The notes: generated by a model from the sequence alone, not told the origin. A stretch of DNA of 64,000 bases from Arachidicoccus terrestris (GCF_020042345.1 NZ_CP083387.1:4216001-4280000); one strand, 5' to 3'. Shown: positions 9,814 to 19,143, numbered from the stretch's first letter. Numbers and translations: made by a program.

Positions 9814-12384
9814 ATGTCTTTGAAGTTTAAATTACGAAGTATACTTCTGTCTTTTTTATGTCTGCTTGTGACCACAGGTGGACTTTGGGCGCAGTCGGCC
9901 TCCATTGTCATCAAAGGATTGGTGACGGATGCCGCGGGCGGCGCTCCGATTGCCAATGTAAGTGTTTTTTTTAGCGGGTCTGCCGGCGTATTAACCGACT
10001 CAACCGGGCATTACACTTTATTTACTTCCCGTCGTTTTGTGAAGGATAATCACCTGAAGTTTGTCTATGTTGGCTATAAGACGGGTTCTGTGGACATCAA
10101 TTTTGATGTTCCTGAACAGACCGTTGACATGCAGCTGGAAGAGAGTGGTCATGCATTAGCGGATGTAATCGTTAAAAATACCCGTGAAAAATATCGCAAC
10201 AGAGATAATCCGGCCGTAGCGCTTATTCGCAAAGTGATTGCCCATAAGGACGAAAATCGTATGAATGCCTATGAAACCGCGACTTATCAGCAATATGAGA
10301 AAATGACTGTTTCAGTCAGCAATTTCTCAGAAAAGCTCAAAAGCAAAAAAGCCCTGAAGAAGTATCAGTTTTTGCTGAATAATGTAGATACAACCAAAGT
10401 AAGGGGCAAGAGCCTGCTCCCTATTTATTTAGAAGAAACCCGTTCTACCCATTATTTCCGTCAACATCCCAAAGATGACAAGCAGGTGATTACGGGTGCC
10501 AGAAAAGTGGATTTCGGTGAATTTGTGGATACGAAAGGCGTTACTAAATACCTGGGAAGCCTGTACGCAGCTATTGACATCTACGATAATAATATTACTC
10601 TGCTGTCCAACCAGTTTTTAAGCCCAATTGCGGGTTCGGCACCGACGTTTTATAAATTTTATATCCGTGATACAGTGGAGCGAGACGGTATTAAGATCGT
10701 TCACCTGGCCTTTTCTCCAAGAAATCCACAGGACATGCTCTTTAGAGGGAATCTGGATATTACCCTTGACGGACATTATGCTGTTCAACGGGCGAGGTTG
10801 TTCTCTCCCATCGGCATTAATGTAAATTTTTTAAGGGCTATGAACATTTCATTGGATTTTATTAAGGGAGCAGATGGCCGTTATCTGCTCTCAAAAAGTG
10901 ATATGATGGCTGATTTTGGTCTTTCCAAAAAAGGTATGGGGCTGTATGGAGAAAGAGTGATTTCCTTTAAGGATTTTAAAACAGATATGCCGTTGGCTGA
11001 TTCTATTTTTGCCGGCGCAGCAGTAGAGAAGAAAGACTCTGCGGAAACCAGAAGCCAGCAGTTCTGGGTCAATAATCGTTTTGATACACTGACGACAGCC
11101 GAGTCTAAAACTTACATGAATATTGATTCCCTGAAGAACATGAAGTCGTTTAAAAGGACGATGGACTGGATTACCTTTATTTTTGCAGGTTACAAGCAAG
11201 TGGGACCAGCAGAGATCGGCCCGGCTAATACCTTCTATAGCTTTAACCCGGTAGAAGGCTTTCGGTTAAGGGCCGGTGGCCGTACCACTACAAGGCTGAG
11301 TAATCGCTACTTCTTCGAGGGATACGGGGCCTACGGTTTTAAAGACCAGAAGTTCAAATATTTTGGTAGTGCTACGTATTCACTGAACAATAAGTCGATT
11401 TATAAATTTCCGCAGAATTACATCCGGGTCAGTTATCAGCATGATACCAAGATTCCTGGTCAGGAACTGCAATTTGTGCAGGAAGATAACTTCTTTCTGT
11501 CCTTCAAGCGGGGTAATAATGATAAATGGCTTTACAATGATTATCTGAACTTCAATTATAAGAGAGAATTCGAGAACCACTTCTCCTATGAGTTCAATAT
11601 GCGATACTGGAAGCAGTCCCCTGCCGGCACATTGGATTTTAACTATCTGGGCGGACAGCCGGGATTGCTAAAATCTATAGATCATGTAACAACAGGAGAG
11701 GCTGGGGTAACACTTAGGTATGCGCCCGGAGAGGTCTACTATCAGACCAAACTCTACAGAGTACCTTTGATCAATAAGTATCCGATCTTCCAGTTGCGTT
11801 ATACCGCAGGGATTAAAGGGCTTTTCGGTGGAGAATACAATTACAATAATTTCCAGGCCAATATTTTTAAACGTTTTTATTTGTCGCAGTTAGGTTTTAC
11901 GGACGTGACTGTAGATGCCGGTTATATCTCCGGCAAGGTGCCTTATCCATTGTTGTCCCTTCCAAGGGCAAACCAGACATATGCTTACCAGCTGAACTCC
12001 TATAATCTGATGAACTTTTTGGAGTTCGCCAGTGATCACTATGTATCGGTAATGGCAGATCATTATTTTAACGGGTTCTTTTTCAATAAAATACCGCTGA
12101 TTCGCCGGTTAAAATGGCGTGAGGTGATTGAAGGCAAGGCGCTCTTTGGCGGCCTGAGAGATGAAAATAACCCGATGGTCAACCCTGATCAGATGCGTTT
12201 CCCATATACCAACGGGATGATGAGCACTTTTGCCCTGCAGAATGAACCCTATTTTGAGGCAGGCTTTGGGATTACAAATATATTTAAAATATTAAGGGTG
12301 GATTATGTCCGCCGGTTTACCTATCTGGAACATAGTGATATCGCTAAATGGGGTATTCGTTTCAGGATTAAATTTGACTTTTAA
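9814..12384 (+). CDS. Outer-membrane protein with carboxypeptidase-regulatory-like domain and DUF5686
   Basis: An 856-residue protein with a signal peptide (residues 1 to about 27, ending LWAQ). A CarboxypepD_reg-like beta-sandwich follows (about 33-120: IKGLVTDAAGGAPIANVSV, ending in VGYKTG), and then a long region rich in alternating aromatic strands that ends in Phe (RFRIKFDF), as in outer-membrane barrels. This architecture is that of Bacteroidota DUF5686 proteins, whose function is unknown. It is not a TonB receptor: no plug or TonB box is seen. It is followed closely by the DUF4833-like gene and lies between inositol and ceramide genes, so a role in envelope lipid handling is conceivable but unproven. 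Confidence 0.85.
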   Translation: MSLKFKLRSILLSFLCLLVTTGGLWAQSASIVIKGLVTDAAGGAPIANVSVFFSGSAGVLTDSTGHYTLFTSRRFVKDNHLKFVYVGYKTGSVDINFDVPEQTVDMQLEESGHALADVIVKNTREKYRNRDNPAVALIRKVIAHKDENRMNAYETATYQQYEKMTVSVSNFSEKLKSKKALKKYQFLLNNVDTTKVRGKSLLPIYLEETRSTHYFRQHPKDDKQVITGARKVDFGEFVDTKGVTKYLGSLYAAIDIYDNNITLLSNQFLSPIAGSAPTFYKFYIRDTVERDGIKIVHLAFSPRNPQDMLFRGNLDITLDGHYAVQRARLFSPIGINVNFLRAMNISLDFIKGADGRYLLSKSDMMADFGLSKKGMGLYGERVISFKDFKTDMPLADSIFAGAAVEKKDSAETRSQQFWVNNRFDTLTTAESKTYMNIDSLKNMKSFKRTMDWITFIFAGYKQVGPAEIGPANTFYSFNPVEGFRLRAGGRTTTRLSNRYFFEGYGAYGFKDQKFKYFGSATYSLNNKSIYKFPQNYIRVSYQHDTKIPGQELQFVQEDNFFLSFKRGNNDKWLYNDYLNFNYKREFENHFSYEFNMRYWKQSPAGTLDFNYLGGQPGLLKSIDHVTTGEAGVTLRYAPGEVYYQTKLYRVPLINKYPIFQLRYTAGIKGLFGGEYNYNNFQANIFKRFYLSQLGFTDVTVDAGYISGKVPYPLLSLPRANQTYAYQLNSYNLMNFLEFASDHYVSVMADHYFNGFFFNKIPLIRRLKWREVIEGKALFGGLRDENNPMVNPDQMRFPYTNGMMSTFALQNEPYFEAGFGITNIFKILRVDYVRRFTYLEHSDIAKWGIRFRIKFDF

Positions 12385-12500
12385 TTTAGATCTTAATGAG
12401 AGGACAGAAAAGTGGCAGAAAAGTGCTGCAATGGCTTGAAAGCGTTTATTCGTTCAAAGGGCTGCAGTATAGGGATAAAAACATAAATAAAATTATTAAT

Positions 12501-13112
12501 GTGAAGCGGGCTTTCCTATATAAGTCATTGATTGTAGGGCTGTTGTCCATTACTTATGGCTTCACGCAGAGCAAGGCCCAGTCGACAATTACCAGAGAAG
12601 GCATGGCCTATCCCATCCCTCCTGCTTCCGCCCACCGCATGTTTTTTTTGCAGCGTACGCCCAATGCCAATACCATTGCCTGTGACCTGAATGTGGATAG
12701 TAAAGGCAACGTAAACCTTAAAGTACCTCTGACAACATATTGGCTACGTTATGGCGATTCTCCGGCCGGTGATAAGAAAGAGCTTAATTTTATACAGCGA
12801 CATTTTGCCTATGGTTTGAATATCAAGGAAAGAGGAGCAAAAAAATATGAATTTTGGTTTGTTTCCTATAAAAAGTACCATATGTATCTGTTGCAGACCA
12901 AGGATGGTAAATGGCGGGTCTATGGTAAAATTAATGACAAGTTAACCGTGTTGGGCAGCATATTCATCTATATTAAAGGAGGGTCGTTCTGGAATCCTCA
13001 TGTTGAGTATGTTGAACTTAGAGGTGAAGATCTGACGACCGGCAAACAGGAAGTTCAACGGTTGACAGATGTGAAAAAAGATCCTGACGCCGGTCATGAT
13101 AAAGAAGGCTAG
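12501..13112 (+). CDS. Secreted/periplasmic protein resembling DUF4833
   Basis: The frame is open from ATG 12396 (238 aa), but the GTG at 12501 gives a well-formed signal peptide (VKRAFLYK, hydrophobic SLIVGLLSITYGF, then TQSKAQ). I therefore prefer the 203-residue product. The mature part begins MAYPIPPASAHRMFFLQRTP and contains TTYWLRYGDS and ELNFIQRHFAYGL, patterns I associate with DUF4833. It is a compact beta-rich domain with no catalytic motif I can name. Function is unknown. It starts within 120 bases of the DUF5686 stop, suggesting one transcript. Confidence 0.72.
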   Translation: MKRAFLYKSLIVGLLSITYGFTQSKAQSTITREGMAYPIPPASAHRMFFLQRTPNANTIACDLNVDSKGNVNLKVPLTTYWLRYGDSPAGDKKELNFIQRHFAYGLNIKERGAKKYEFWFVSYKKYHMYLLQTKDGKWRVYGKINDKLTVLGSIFIYIKGGSFWNPHVEYVELRGEDLTTGKQEVQRLTDVKKDPDAGHDKEG

Positions 13113-13124
13113 CAATAAATTGAC

Positions 13125-13132
13125 TAAATTTG
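13125..13132 (+). promoter_or_regulatory. -7 box (TAAATTTG) for the hydroxylase gene
   Basis: TAAATTTG lies 26 bases before the ATG at 13158, directly after the DUF4833 stop. The hydroxylase therefore probably has its own promoter. Confidence 0.45.
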
Positions 13133-13157
13133 TATCAGCGAATTAAATTTTAGGGTT

Positions 13158-13859
13158 ATGGCAAAGAATTTCGTATCAAACTCTACGGAGTCAACAAGAA
13201 TGTTTAAAAGTAGCTTCCTGGAAAGTCTTTCCAAGGTGCACTTTACTGTCCCGTTATTTATTTTTATCCCCGCAATTGCCTTTTTCATTTACAGGACTTT
13301 TGCGGTATTTCATGATAGTTTCCTGTTCTTTTTGGGTTATTATGTCCTGGGATTATTCGTCTGGACGTTGACAGAATATGTGTTACACCGGTATATCTTC
13401 CATTTTCATCCAAGTTCCAGGTGGGGGCAGCGAATTCATTTTATCTTCCACGGTGTGCATCATGATTATCCACGTGATAAGAAAAGACTGGTAATGCCTC
13501 CTTCTGTAAGCATTCCGCTGGCGCTGTTGTTTTATTTCCTATTTTATCTGATACTACCCACTGGTGGGGCATTAAGCAGCTTTTTCCCCGGTTTCCTCAC
13601 CGGTTATCTGATCTACGACATGATGCACTACGCCATGCATCATTATAATTTTAAATCTTCCCTGATGAAGAGGATCAAACAGCATCATATGCTGCACCAT
13701 TACCAGGACGAACACAAGGGATTTGGCGTAAGCTCATCATTATGGGACAAAATCTTCATCTCTGGCTTTCCGAAGAAAAAAGACCGCAGTCAGGGGGATA
13801 CTGCAACTGTCACAAAGACTGCCGGAAACAAGAACGAGGCCCCCGAGGCTGTTATATGA
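13158..13859 (+). CDS. Sterol desaturase/fatty acid hydroxylase family protein, candidate ceramide fatty-acid 2-hydroxylase
   Basis: A membrane di-iron oxygenase of 233 residues with about four hydrophobic helices. The iron-binding histidine clusters are all present: H77/H82/H84 (LHRYIFHFH), H98/H101/H102 (HGVHHDYP), H157/H161/H162 (HYAMHHYN) and H176/H177/H180/H181 (QHHMLHHY). The order and spacing match fatty acid 2-hydroxylase (yeast Scs7, human FA2H without the cytochrome b5 domain), which 2-hydroxylates the N-acyl chain of ceramide. Lying 5 kb after spt in a lipid cluster, this is the expected activity. A carotenoid hydroxylase is the alternative but fits the context less well. Confidence 0.82.
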   Translation: MAKNFVSNSTESTRMFKSSFLESLSKVHFTVPLFIFIPAIAFFIYRTFAVFHDSFLFFLGYYVLGLFVWTLTEYVLHRYIFHFHPSSRWGQRIHFIFHGVHHDYPRDKKRLVMPPSVSIPLALLFYFLFYLILPTGGALSSFFPGFLTGYLIYDMMHYAMHHYNFKSSLMKRIKQHHMLHHYQDEHKGFGVSSSLWDKIFISGFPKKKDRSQGDTATVTKTAGNKNEAPEAVI

Positions 13860-13940
13860 CTTCCTCTTTTTTAGAATGTTAGAACTAACAGATAAAGTAT
13901 TATAGCACCAGGAATTATAATAACAGATTGATCGCATAGG

Positions 13941-13982
13941 CCCTGCAAATAACAATAAATATTGTTTTTGCAGGGTTTTTTC
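13941..13982 (+). terminator. Intrinsic terminator after the hydroxylase gene
   Basis: A 15-bp stem (13941-13956 with 13961-13975, one bulged T) closed by AAAT is followed by seven T residues. It ends the + strand unit finishing at 13859. Confidence 0.85.
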
Positions 13983-14377
13983 GTTGGTTGCTTCTGCCAT
14001 GGCAAGCCTAAAAGGTAAAATAATCCTTTGATTTATTTTTAACTATTTGATAATCAATGTTTATGTCGCCCTTTTTTTTAAATGTAAGATGCCCGTATGA
14101 TCGCCATTGTTTTAATAACTTTATAGTGAGGTTTTTAAACAAGGAAGATTGTCAAAATGAGACATATAGAAACGATTAGAAAGGTGGTAAACCTGAGCCA
14201 ATCTTCCAGAGACACCAAAAAGGGTCAATAGGCAGGGCCGGTATAATAAATTTTGTTAATGAAGGCGTTAAGCGGGCCAAGGCCCGGAAGCATTCTTTTT
14301 TGGATGCTGTGCCTTACTGCTTATCAGATATCGGAGGAAACGCATTTCAGATTAGATAAAATTCAAAATCTCATGCA
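13983..14377 (+). other. 395-bp region before the efflux operon; possible decayed short frame
   Basis: No intact gene. From ATG 14157 a frame of 24 codons (MRHIETIRKV...) stops at the TAG at 14229-14231, while another frame continues with protein-like sequence (GIINFVNEGVKRAKARKHSF...) to a TAA near 14359. The two together could be a frameshifted small gene, but no family is recognised. Confidence 0.25.
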
Positions 14378-15757
14378 ATGAAAAAGCTGATTTTAAGCAC
14401 AGTGGTTTTACTGATCGGTTATGTAGGAGCTGCACAGCTGCAACTGACTGCTGATGTAAAAAGTGCAATACAGGCTGCTTTAAAAAAGGATGTGGAGTTA
14501 ACCAATCAAAACCTGGAAAAGCAAAAACTGGAACTAGAGCGCAAAGGTATATGGGATAAGTATCTGCCCAAAGTAGAAGCAAATGCTTTGTACGGCTATC
14601 TAAACAGTAAAGGAACGCTGGATCTACCTACAATTTTTTTGCCCATTACCGGTTACCCTTTATTTAATGGAGCATCAGACTTTTCCATTAAAGGACAGGC
14701 TTTTCATGGAGGTGTCATGGCCAAAACAGTGCTCTTTAGTGGCGGTCAGATCGCTAACGGGGCAAGAGCCGTTCAGTACAAAAATCAGGGAACCGGTTAT
14801 ATGATGCAGCTTCGGATGGATGAGGTGATTAAAGATATTGTTTTAAGTTTCGATCAGCTGGAAATGTTGCGCTCAGCAGATAAATTGATTGATGAAAGTG
14901 AGAGGCGTTTGAACAAAGAATCGGAAAGAGTGGAGAAAGCTATATCAGCTGGCCTGGCTGTCCCCTATGATCGGGATAAAATTAAGCTGGCTACATTAGA
15001 GCTGAAAGCAAAAAGAGCTGATGTGCATCGCAGAAAAGAACTACTGATTTTAAAAATTCAGCAGGCGACGGGCATGAATAAGGCAGATATTATGGCATGT
15101 AAGCATGACGTTGAGCCTGTCATCATTACAGATGAATTGGCGGTTGACAATAGAAATGAAGTCAAGGCCCTGGAATCATTTAAAGTAGCGTCTGAATATG
15201 CGGTTAAAAAGGAAAAAGGGAGTTTGCTGCCAACGCTTGGCGCTTTTGGAGGGTACAGTTATAGTTCGCTATTTAATGGAGAGATCAGCGCACCGCTTAC
15301 GATATTGAACACTACGGCCCGGTTGACCACAAAAGAGTTAACATTAAATCCCACATGGATGGTTGGCATTGCGATGAAATGGGAACTATTCGGCGGGTTT
15401 GAACGCAAACATAAAATTGAGCAGGCAAGGATAAACGTACAGCAGTTGGAAAATAAGCTGAGTGACACGAAGGAAAAAATTCTACTTCAGTTCCAAAAGA
15501 GTAAAATTGAATACCAAAGTGCGTCAGAGCAGATCGAAATCGCCCGGCAAAGAGAGGCGGTCGCCACCAACAATAATCTGCTGGCTGTAAAGCAATACCG
15601 GGCAGGCTTAATTAGTGTGACTGAACGACTGACTGCTGAAACAGATCTTTATAAGGAGTCACTAAATGAATTAGATGCTGTTATCAAACAAAGGCAGGCA
15701 GCACTAGAGACCTATCAGTCAGCCGGCGTATTACATTCACTTATTTCAACCCAATAG
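14378..15757 (+). CDS. TolC family outer-membrane efflux protein
   Basis: A 459-residue protein with a signal peptide (MKKLILSTVVLLIGYVGAAQ) and the two long alpha-helical repeats of the OEP/TolC family, seen as heptad-rich stretches at about 135-230 and 335-450. It would form the outer-membrane channel of a tripartite exporter. It is the first of three genes with 2- and 3-base gaps (TolC, HlyD-like adaptor, ABC-2 permease), clearly one operon. No ATPase gene accompanies it. Confidence 0.9.
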   Translation: MKKLILSTVVLLIGYVGAAQLQLTADVKSAIQAALKKDVELTNQNLEKQKLELERKGIWDKYLPKVEANALYGYLNSKGTLDLPTIFLPITGYPLFNGASDFSIKGQAFHGGVMAKTVLFSGGQIANGARAVQYKNQGTGYMMQLRMDEVIKDIVLSFDQLEMLRSADKLIDESERRLNKESERVEKAISAGLAVPYDRDKIKLATLELKAKRADVHRRKELLILKIQQATGMNKADIMACKHDVEPVIITDELAVDNRNEVKALESFKVASEYAVKKEKGSLLPTLGAFGGYSYSSLFNGEISAPLTILNTTARLTTKELTLNPTWMVGIAMKWELFGGFERKHKIEQARINVQQLENKLSDTKEKILLQFQKSKIEYQSASEQIEIARQREAVATNNNLLAVKQYRAGLISVTERLTAETDLYKESLNELDAVIKQRQAALETYQSAGVLHSLISTQ

Positions 15758-15759
15758 TT

Positions 15760-16716
15760 ATGAAAAAAAGAAACATTCTTCTGGGGCTGGTATTAAGTAT
15801 TCTTTCTTGCAATAACCAACCAGAAATGACGCAGACGATTCAAGGAAAAGTAGAGCGTGATGAAATCGCCGTTGTTGGTAAAGTGCCGGGCAGGATCGAT
15901 CGGTTATTGGTTAGAGAAGGCGATCATGTAAAAAGAGGTGACACACTCGCTGTATTGGATATTCCCGAAGTTGATGCGAAAAAGGCACAGGCAAAAGGCG
16001 CTGTAACCTCCGCTGAGGCCCAATATGAGATGGCTGTCCGCGGCGCTACTGCCAATCAGTTAAAACAGCTGAATGCAAAAAAGGCTGCCTTGACCGAGCA
16101 GTATGAATTTGCGCGTAAATCACTGAACCGGCTGAAGGATCTGGTCAAAGACTCTTTGATACCCCAACAACAATATGATGAGGTCTTCGCCAAGTATCAA
16201 GGAGCAAAGGCGCAAATGGAAGCCGTTGATGCCGAGATTGCCGATGTGAAAAACGGTGTAAGAATCGAACAGCAGATGATGGCCCGGGGGCAGCAGGACC
16301 GGGCCTTAGGTGCTTTAAAAGAAGTACAGGCTGCGGAAAAAGAGCGCTATATTCTGGCACCGCAAAATATGCAGGTAGCAACCATCACACTTAAATTAGG
16401 TGAACTGGCTCTTCCCGGTTATACTTTGTTTAAAGGAGTTCTTGATAGCAGCACCTATTTTCGCTTTACGATACCGGAAAGTAAATTGTCGTCTTTTCAA
16501 AAAGGTAAAGAAGTTTTGGTAAATGTTCCTTATCTGGGCAAAGAGTTAAAAGGGATTGTCCGGCAAATTAAGCCTATTGGAGCCTATGCGAACATTGCAA
16601 CAGCCTACCCTGATTACGACCTGCAGGACCCGCTTTATGAAATGCTGATACGCCCTCAGGATCCTGCAGCGACTATAAATATTCTCTCAAAATCTACGGT
16701 AACAATAAAAAAGTAA
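15760..16716 (+). CDS. HlyD/EmrA-type membrane-fusion protein (lipoprotein)
   Basis: A 318-residue periplasmic adaptor with a lipoprotein signal (lipobox LSILSC, Cys at residue 17). The split biotinyl-lipoyl domain starts GKVPGRIDRLLVREGDHV, then an alpha-hairpin runs at about 75-185 and returns at YILAPQNMQVATI. It links the inner-membrane permease to TolC. It starts two bases after the TolC stop and ends three bases before the permease. Confidence 0.9.
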   Translation: MKKRNILLGLVLSILSCNNQPEMTQTIQGKVERDEIAVVGKVPGRIDRLLVREGDHVKRGDTLAVLDIPEVDAKKAQAKGAVTSAEAQYEMAVRGATANQLKQLNAKKAALTEQYEFARKSLNRLKDLVKDSLIPQQQYDEVFAKYQGAKAQMEAVDAEIADVKNGVRIEQQMMARGQQDRALGALKEVQAAEKERYILAPQNMQVATITLKLGELALPGYTLFKGVLDSSTYFRFTIPESKLSSFQKGKEVLVNVPYLGKELKGIVRQIKPIGAYANIATAYPDYDLQDPLYEMLIRPQDPAATINILSKSTVTIKK

Positions 16717-16719
16717 CCT

Positions 16720-17889
16720 ATGCGCAGTTTTTTGAATCTACTAAAAAGGGAGTTCCGCCTGTTCTGGGGTAATAAAGTACTGCGGCTCTTGTTTTTTGGC
16801 GCCCCGCTCCTATATGGTATTCTGATCGGCTATGTTTACAGCAAGGGAAAAGCGACTGATCTGCCTGTTATCGTTGTTGACGAAGACCAAAGTTCAATGA
16901 GTGCAAAAATAGTGGAGATGATTCAGGATAATGAAGTATTATCCATTGCTGCCTTACGTTTTGATGAAGCGCATCTTTCCCGGCTTATGATTGCCAAAAA
17001 AGCAGCATGTGTGGTGATCATTCCCAAAGGTTTTGAAACAGATGTGCTCACTAAGAGGTATCCCGAGGTGCGCACAATTGTCAATACGGCTAATATTCTG
17101 ACGGCCAATTATGCATCGGGGGCCTTACAGGTGGTCCTTGGAACCCTGAAAGTCGGTACACAACTGGAAACACTTAGAAAGCAAGGTACCCCGGAGCATC
17201 TTTTGATGAGCCAGTATGAGCCGTTTAGGACAACTTTTATTAAAAAGAATAACCGGGCGACGAATTACATGTATTTTTTGTGGCCAGGCGTACTGGCCAC
17301 TGTACTCCAACAGGTGCTACTGCTGGGCCTGGCCCTTTCTTTTGCCAGCGAATTTGAATCGGGCAGTTTTAGGACACTGATACGTAAAACCAATTCTACG
17401 CTGCAGTTATTGATGGTGAAAGTAATTCCATATCTGATCATGAGTTTTGTTATATGGTTGATGTACTGGTGCTTTACGTGGTGGTTTAATATCCCTTTTA
17501 CTGAAAACTTGGGAAAGCTGACGCTTGTGGCCGGTGTTTTTGTGCTTTCGGTGACCTTCATCGGCGTTCTGGTCAGCATCATAATTCCGGATCAGCTCAA
17601 AGCTACGGAAGTATTAATGGTGGTAGCAACACCTAGTTTTATGATATCGGGATTTACCTGGCCTTTAAGCCAAATGCCGGTTTGGATTCAGGGGATTGCT
17701 CAGGTCATACCATTGACGCATTTTTTGCCCGCCTTTAGAATTCTGATTATTGAACAGGGCGATTTTGATTTAACCTATCCTTATATTGGCAATATGATGA
17801 TCATTGCCGCTGTTGGCGCCTTGCTTAGTTTTATTGCTCTTTATGCCAAAAAAAGAAAACTATTGAAGCAGGAAACTGTCAGTGCTTAG
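16720..17889 (+). CDS. ABC-2 type permease (YhhJ/YbhS-like), no partner ATPase
   Basis: A 389-residue inner-membrane protein: TM1 (LRLLFFGAPLLYGILIGYVY), a large periplasmic domain (about 45-175), then five C-terminal TM segments with the ABC-2 pattern, including a typical TPSFMISGFTWPLSQMP segment. It is the membrane domain of an ABC exporter. Members with HlyD and TolC in the same operon export drugs or lipids. No nucleotide-binding subunit is encoded nearby, so one must be shared from elsewhere or be absent. The location within lipid genes suggests, without proving, an envelope lipid substrate. Confidence 0.88.
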   Translation: MRSFLNLLKREFRLFWGNKVLRLLFFGAPLLYGILIGYVYSKGKATDLPVIVVDEDQSSMSAKIVEMIQDNEVLSIAALRFDEAHLSRLMIAKKAACVVIIPKGFETDVLTKRYPEVRTIVNTANILTANYASGALQVVLGTLKVGTQLETLRKQGTPEHLLMSQYEPFRTTFIKKNNRATNYMYFLWPGVLATVLQQVLLLGLALSFASEFESGSFRTLIRKTNSTLQLLMVKVIPYLIMSFVIWLMYWCFTWWFNIPFTENLGKLTLVAGVFVLSVTFIGVLVSIIIPDQLKATEVLMVVATPSFMISGFTWPLSQMPVWIQGIAQVIPLTHFLPAFRILIIEQGDFDLTYPYIGNMMIIAAVGALLSFIALYAKKRKLLKQETVSA

Positions 17890-17899
17890 TTTCAGAAGA

Positions 17900-18319
17900 T
17901 TATTTTTTGAATACAAAGTATTTAAGCAGTGGGAAATTCCAGGCGAATCGGACAATGAGCCCTGTTCCCAGCCGGCTGACAAACTTATTGATACCTAGTT
18001 TTTCCACAAATACATAAGTACCATAGGTGTTCAATAAAAGCGAACCACACCAAACAATCAGATAACGGGCTACCTGGTGACTTTTCTTTTGTTCGAAACT
18101 CTTGAAGGCGAAGTTGCGGTTCATTAAAAAATTTACAACGCCGCCAACAATAACCCCCGCACTTGTTGAGACAATAATATTAAAATGGAAGACCACAGAG
18201 CACAGCGTAAATACAGAAAGGTCTATGATCGAAGAACTCAGTGAGGAGAGTTCCGATTTCAGGAACTGCATCACGGAGACTTTCTTCTTTTCGTTGAGCT
18301 GTAATATCTTTTTGGCCAT
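17900..18319 (-). CDS. GtrA-like membrane protein
   Basis: A 139-residue protein with four predicted TM helices and the GtrA-family pattern (FNIIVSTSAGVIVGGVVNFLMNRNFAF, and FAWNFPLLKYFVF at the end). GtrA-like proteins are thought to move polyprenyl-linked sugars or act as small membrane partners of lipid glycosylation. It is the last gene of the minus-strand inositol-lipid operon, 76 bases after the phosphatase, and converges with the permease gene with a 10-base gap. A flippase role for a lipid or headgroup donor is speculative. Confidence 0.82.
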   Translation of the reverse strand: MAKKILQLNEKKKVSVMQFLKSELSSLSSSIIDLSVFTLCSVVFHFNIIVSTSAGVIVGGVVNFLMNRNFAFKSFEQKKSHQVARYLIVWCGSLLLNTYGTYVFVEKLGINKFVSRLGTGLIVRFAWNFPLLKYFVFKK

Positions 18320-18395
18320 AGTTTGATTCTAATTGAATGGTCTGCGATACCCCTGGCATATATTGAGGAAATTAATACAAGCCGGTTTTGCTGTT

Positions 18396-19136
18396 TTAAA
18401 GGAGTGTTGTTATTTGCTCCAGAGAATAAATCGACTGTATATCGACAGGGATTTCCGGTTCATCTCTTTGCTGCTCTCCCGGGCCGCTTATGGGCTCGTC
18501 CTCCCAACCTTTTCCCCTTAACCAGAGGCCCTGGCAACCGATGGCTGTTGCCGGCTGCATATCTTTGATAAGTGAATCTCCGACAGCAATGCAAACACTT
18601 GGAGAAAGGCCAAGACTATCACAACCCAGTTGCCAGATCTGTGGATCCGGTTTTTTTACTCCTACAACGGCGGATTCGGTTACCGTTTCAAAGATGTCAA
18701 CAATGCCAAAGTCTTCAAGGACAGCATGTAAATTGCCATAAAAATTGGAGACCATACCCACCTTGTACTTTTGCTTTAGTCTTTTTATGATCAGGCTGTG
18801 CTGCTGGCAGTTGTCCAGCGCTTCCTGATAGGCTTCATCGGCGACAACTTTCTGATCTCTTATCGTACAGGCGACTTTGTTTTCCTGTAGAAAGGTTGCC
18901 TGGATGGCCAGTTTCTTTTCCAACAAGTCCAGAAAATTATCTGTCGGCAGGATGATCCTTTCTCTGGCCAATGTACGTTCGCCGTGTGCAAATGCCTGGC
19001 GATATATACCCGGATCAAGACCGGGCAACCGGTCTTCCCACAGGGGGTAGAGAACGTGTAGCCAGTGCAGGCCGCCGGTATCAATAGTGCCGCCAAAATC
19101 AAATAACAATGCCTGAATGTTGTCCGTATGTAACAT
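18396..19136 (-). CDS. HAD-superfamily hydrolase (subfamily IA), candidate inositol-lipid phosphatase
   Basis: A 246-residue HAD enzyme. Motif I is FDFGGTID with nucleophile D13, but the usual second Asp (general acid/base) is Gly15. Motif II Ser/Thr lies in the VGMVSNFYG segment, motif III is VKKPDP, and motif IV VGDSLIKD is intact. Start chosen at 19136, seven bases after the stop of the phosphatidyltransferase gene. The ATG at 19169 would overlap it. In an operon with a CDP-alcohol phosphatidyltransferase, a HAD enzyme is a natural candidate to remove the phosphate from phosphatidylinositol phosphate. DxG-type motifs also occur in HAD enzymes that are not phosphatases. Confidence 0.8.
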   Translation of the reverse strand: MLHTDNIQALLFDFGGTIDTGGLHWLHVLYPLWEDRLPGLDPGIYRQAFAHGERTLARERIILPTDNFLDLLEKKLAIQATFLQENKVACTIRDQKVVADEAYQEALDNCQQHSLIIKRLKQKYKVGMVSNFYGNLHAVLEDFGIVDIFETVTESAVVGVKKPDPQIWQLGCDSLGLSPSVCIAVGDSLIKDMQPATAIGCQGLWLRGKGWEDEPISGPGEQQRDEPEIPVDIQSIYSLEQITTLL

Positions 19137-19143
19137 TATGCGT

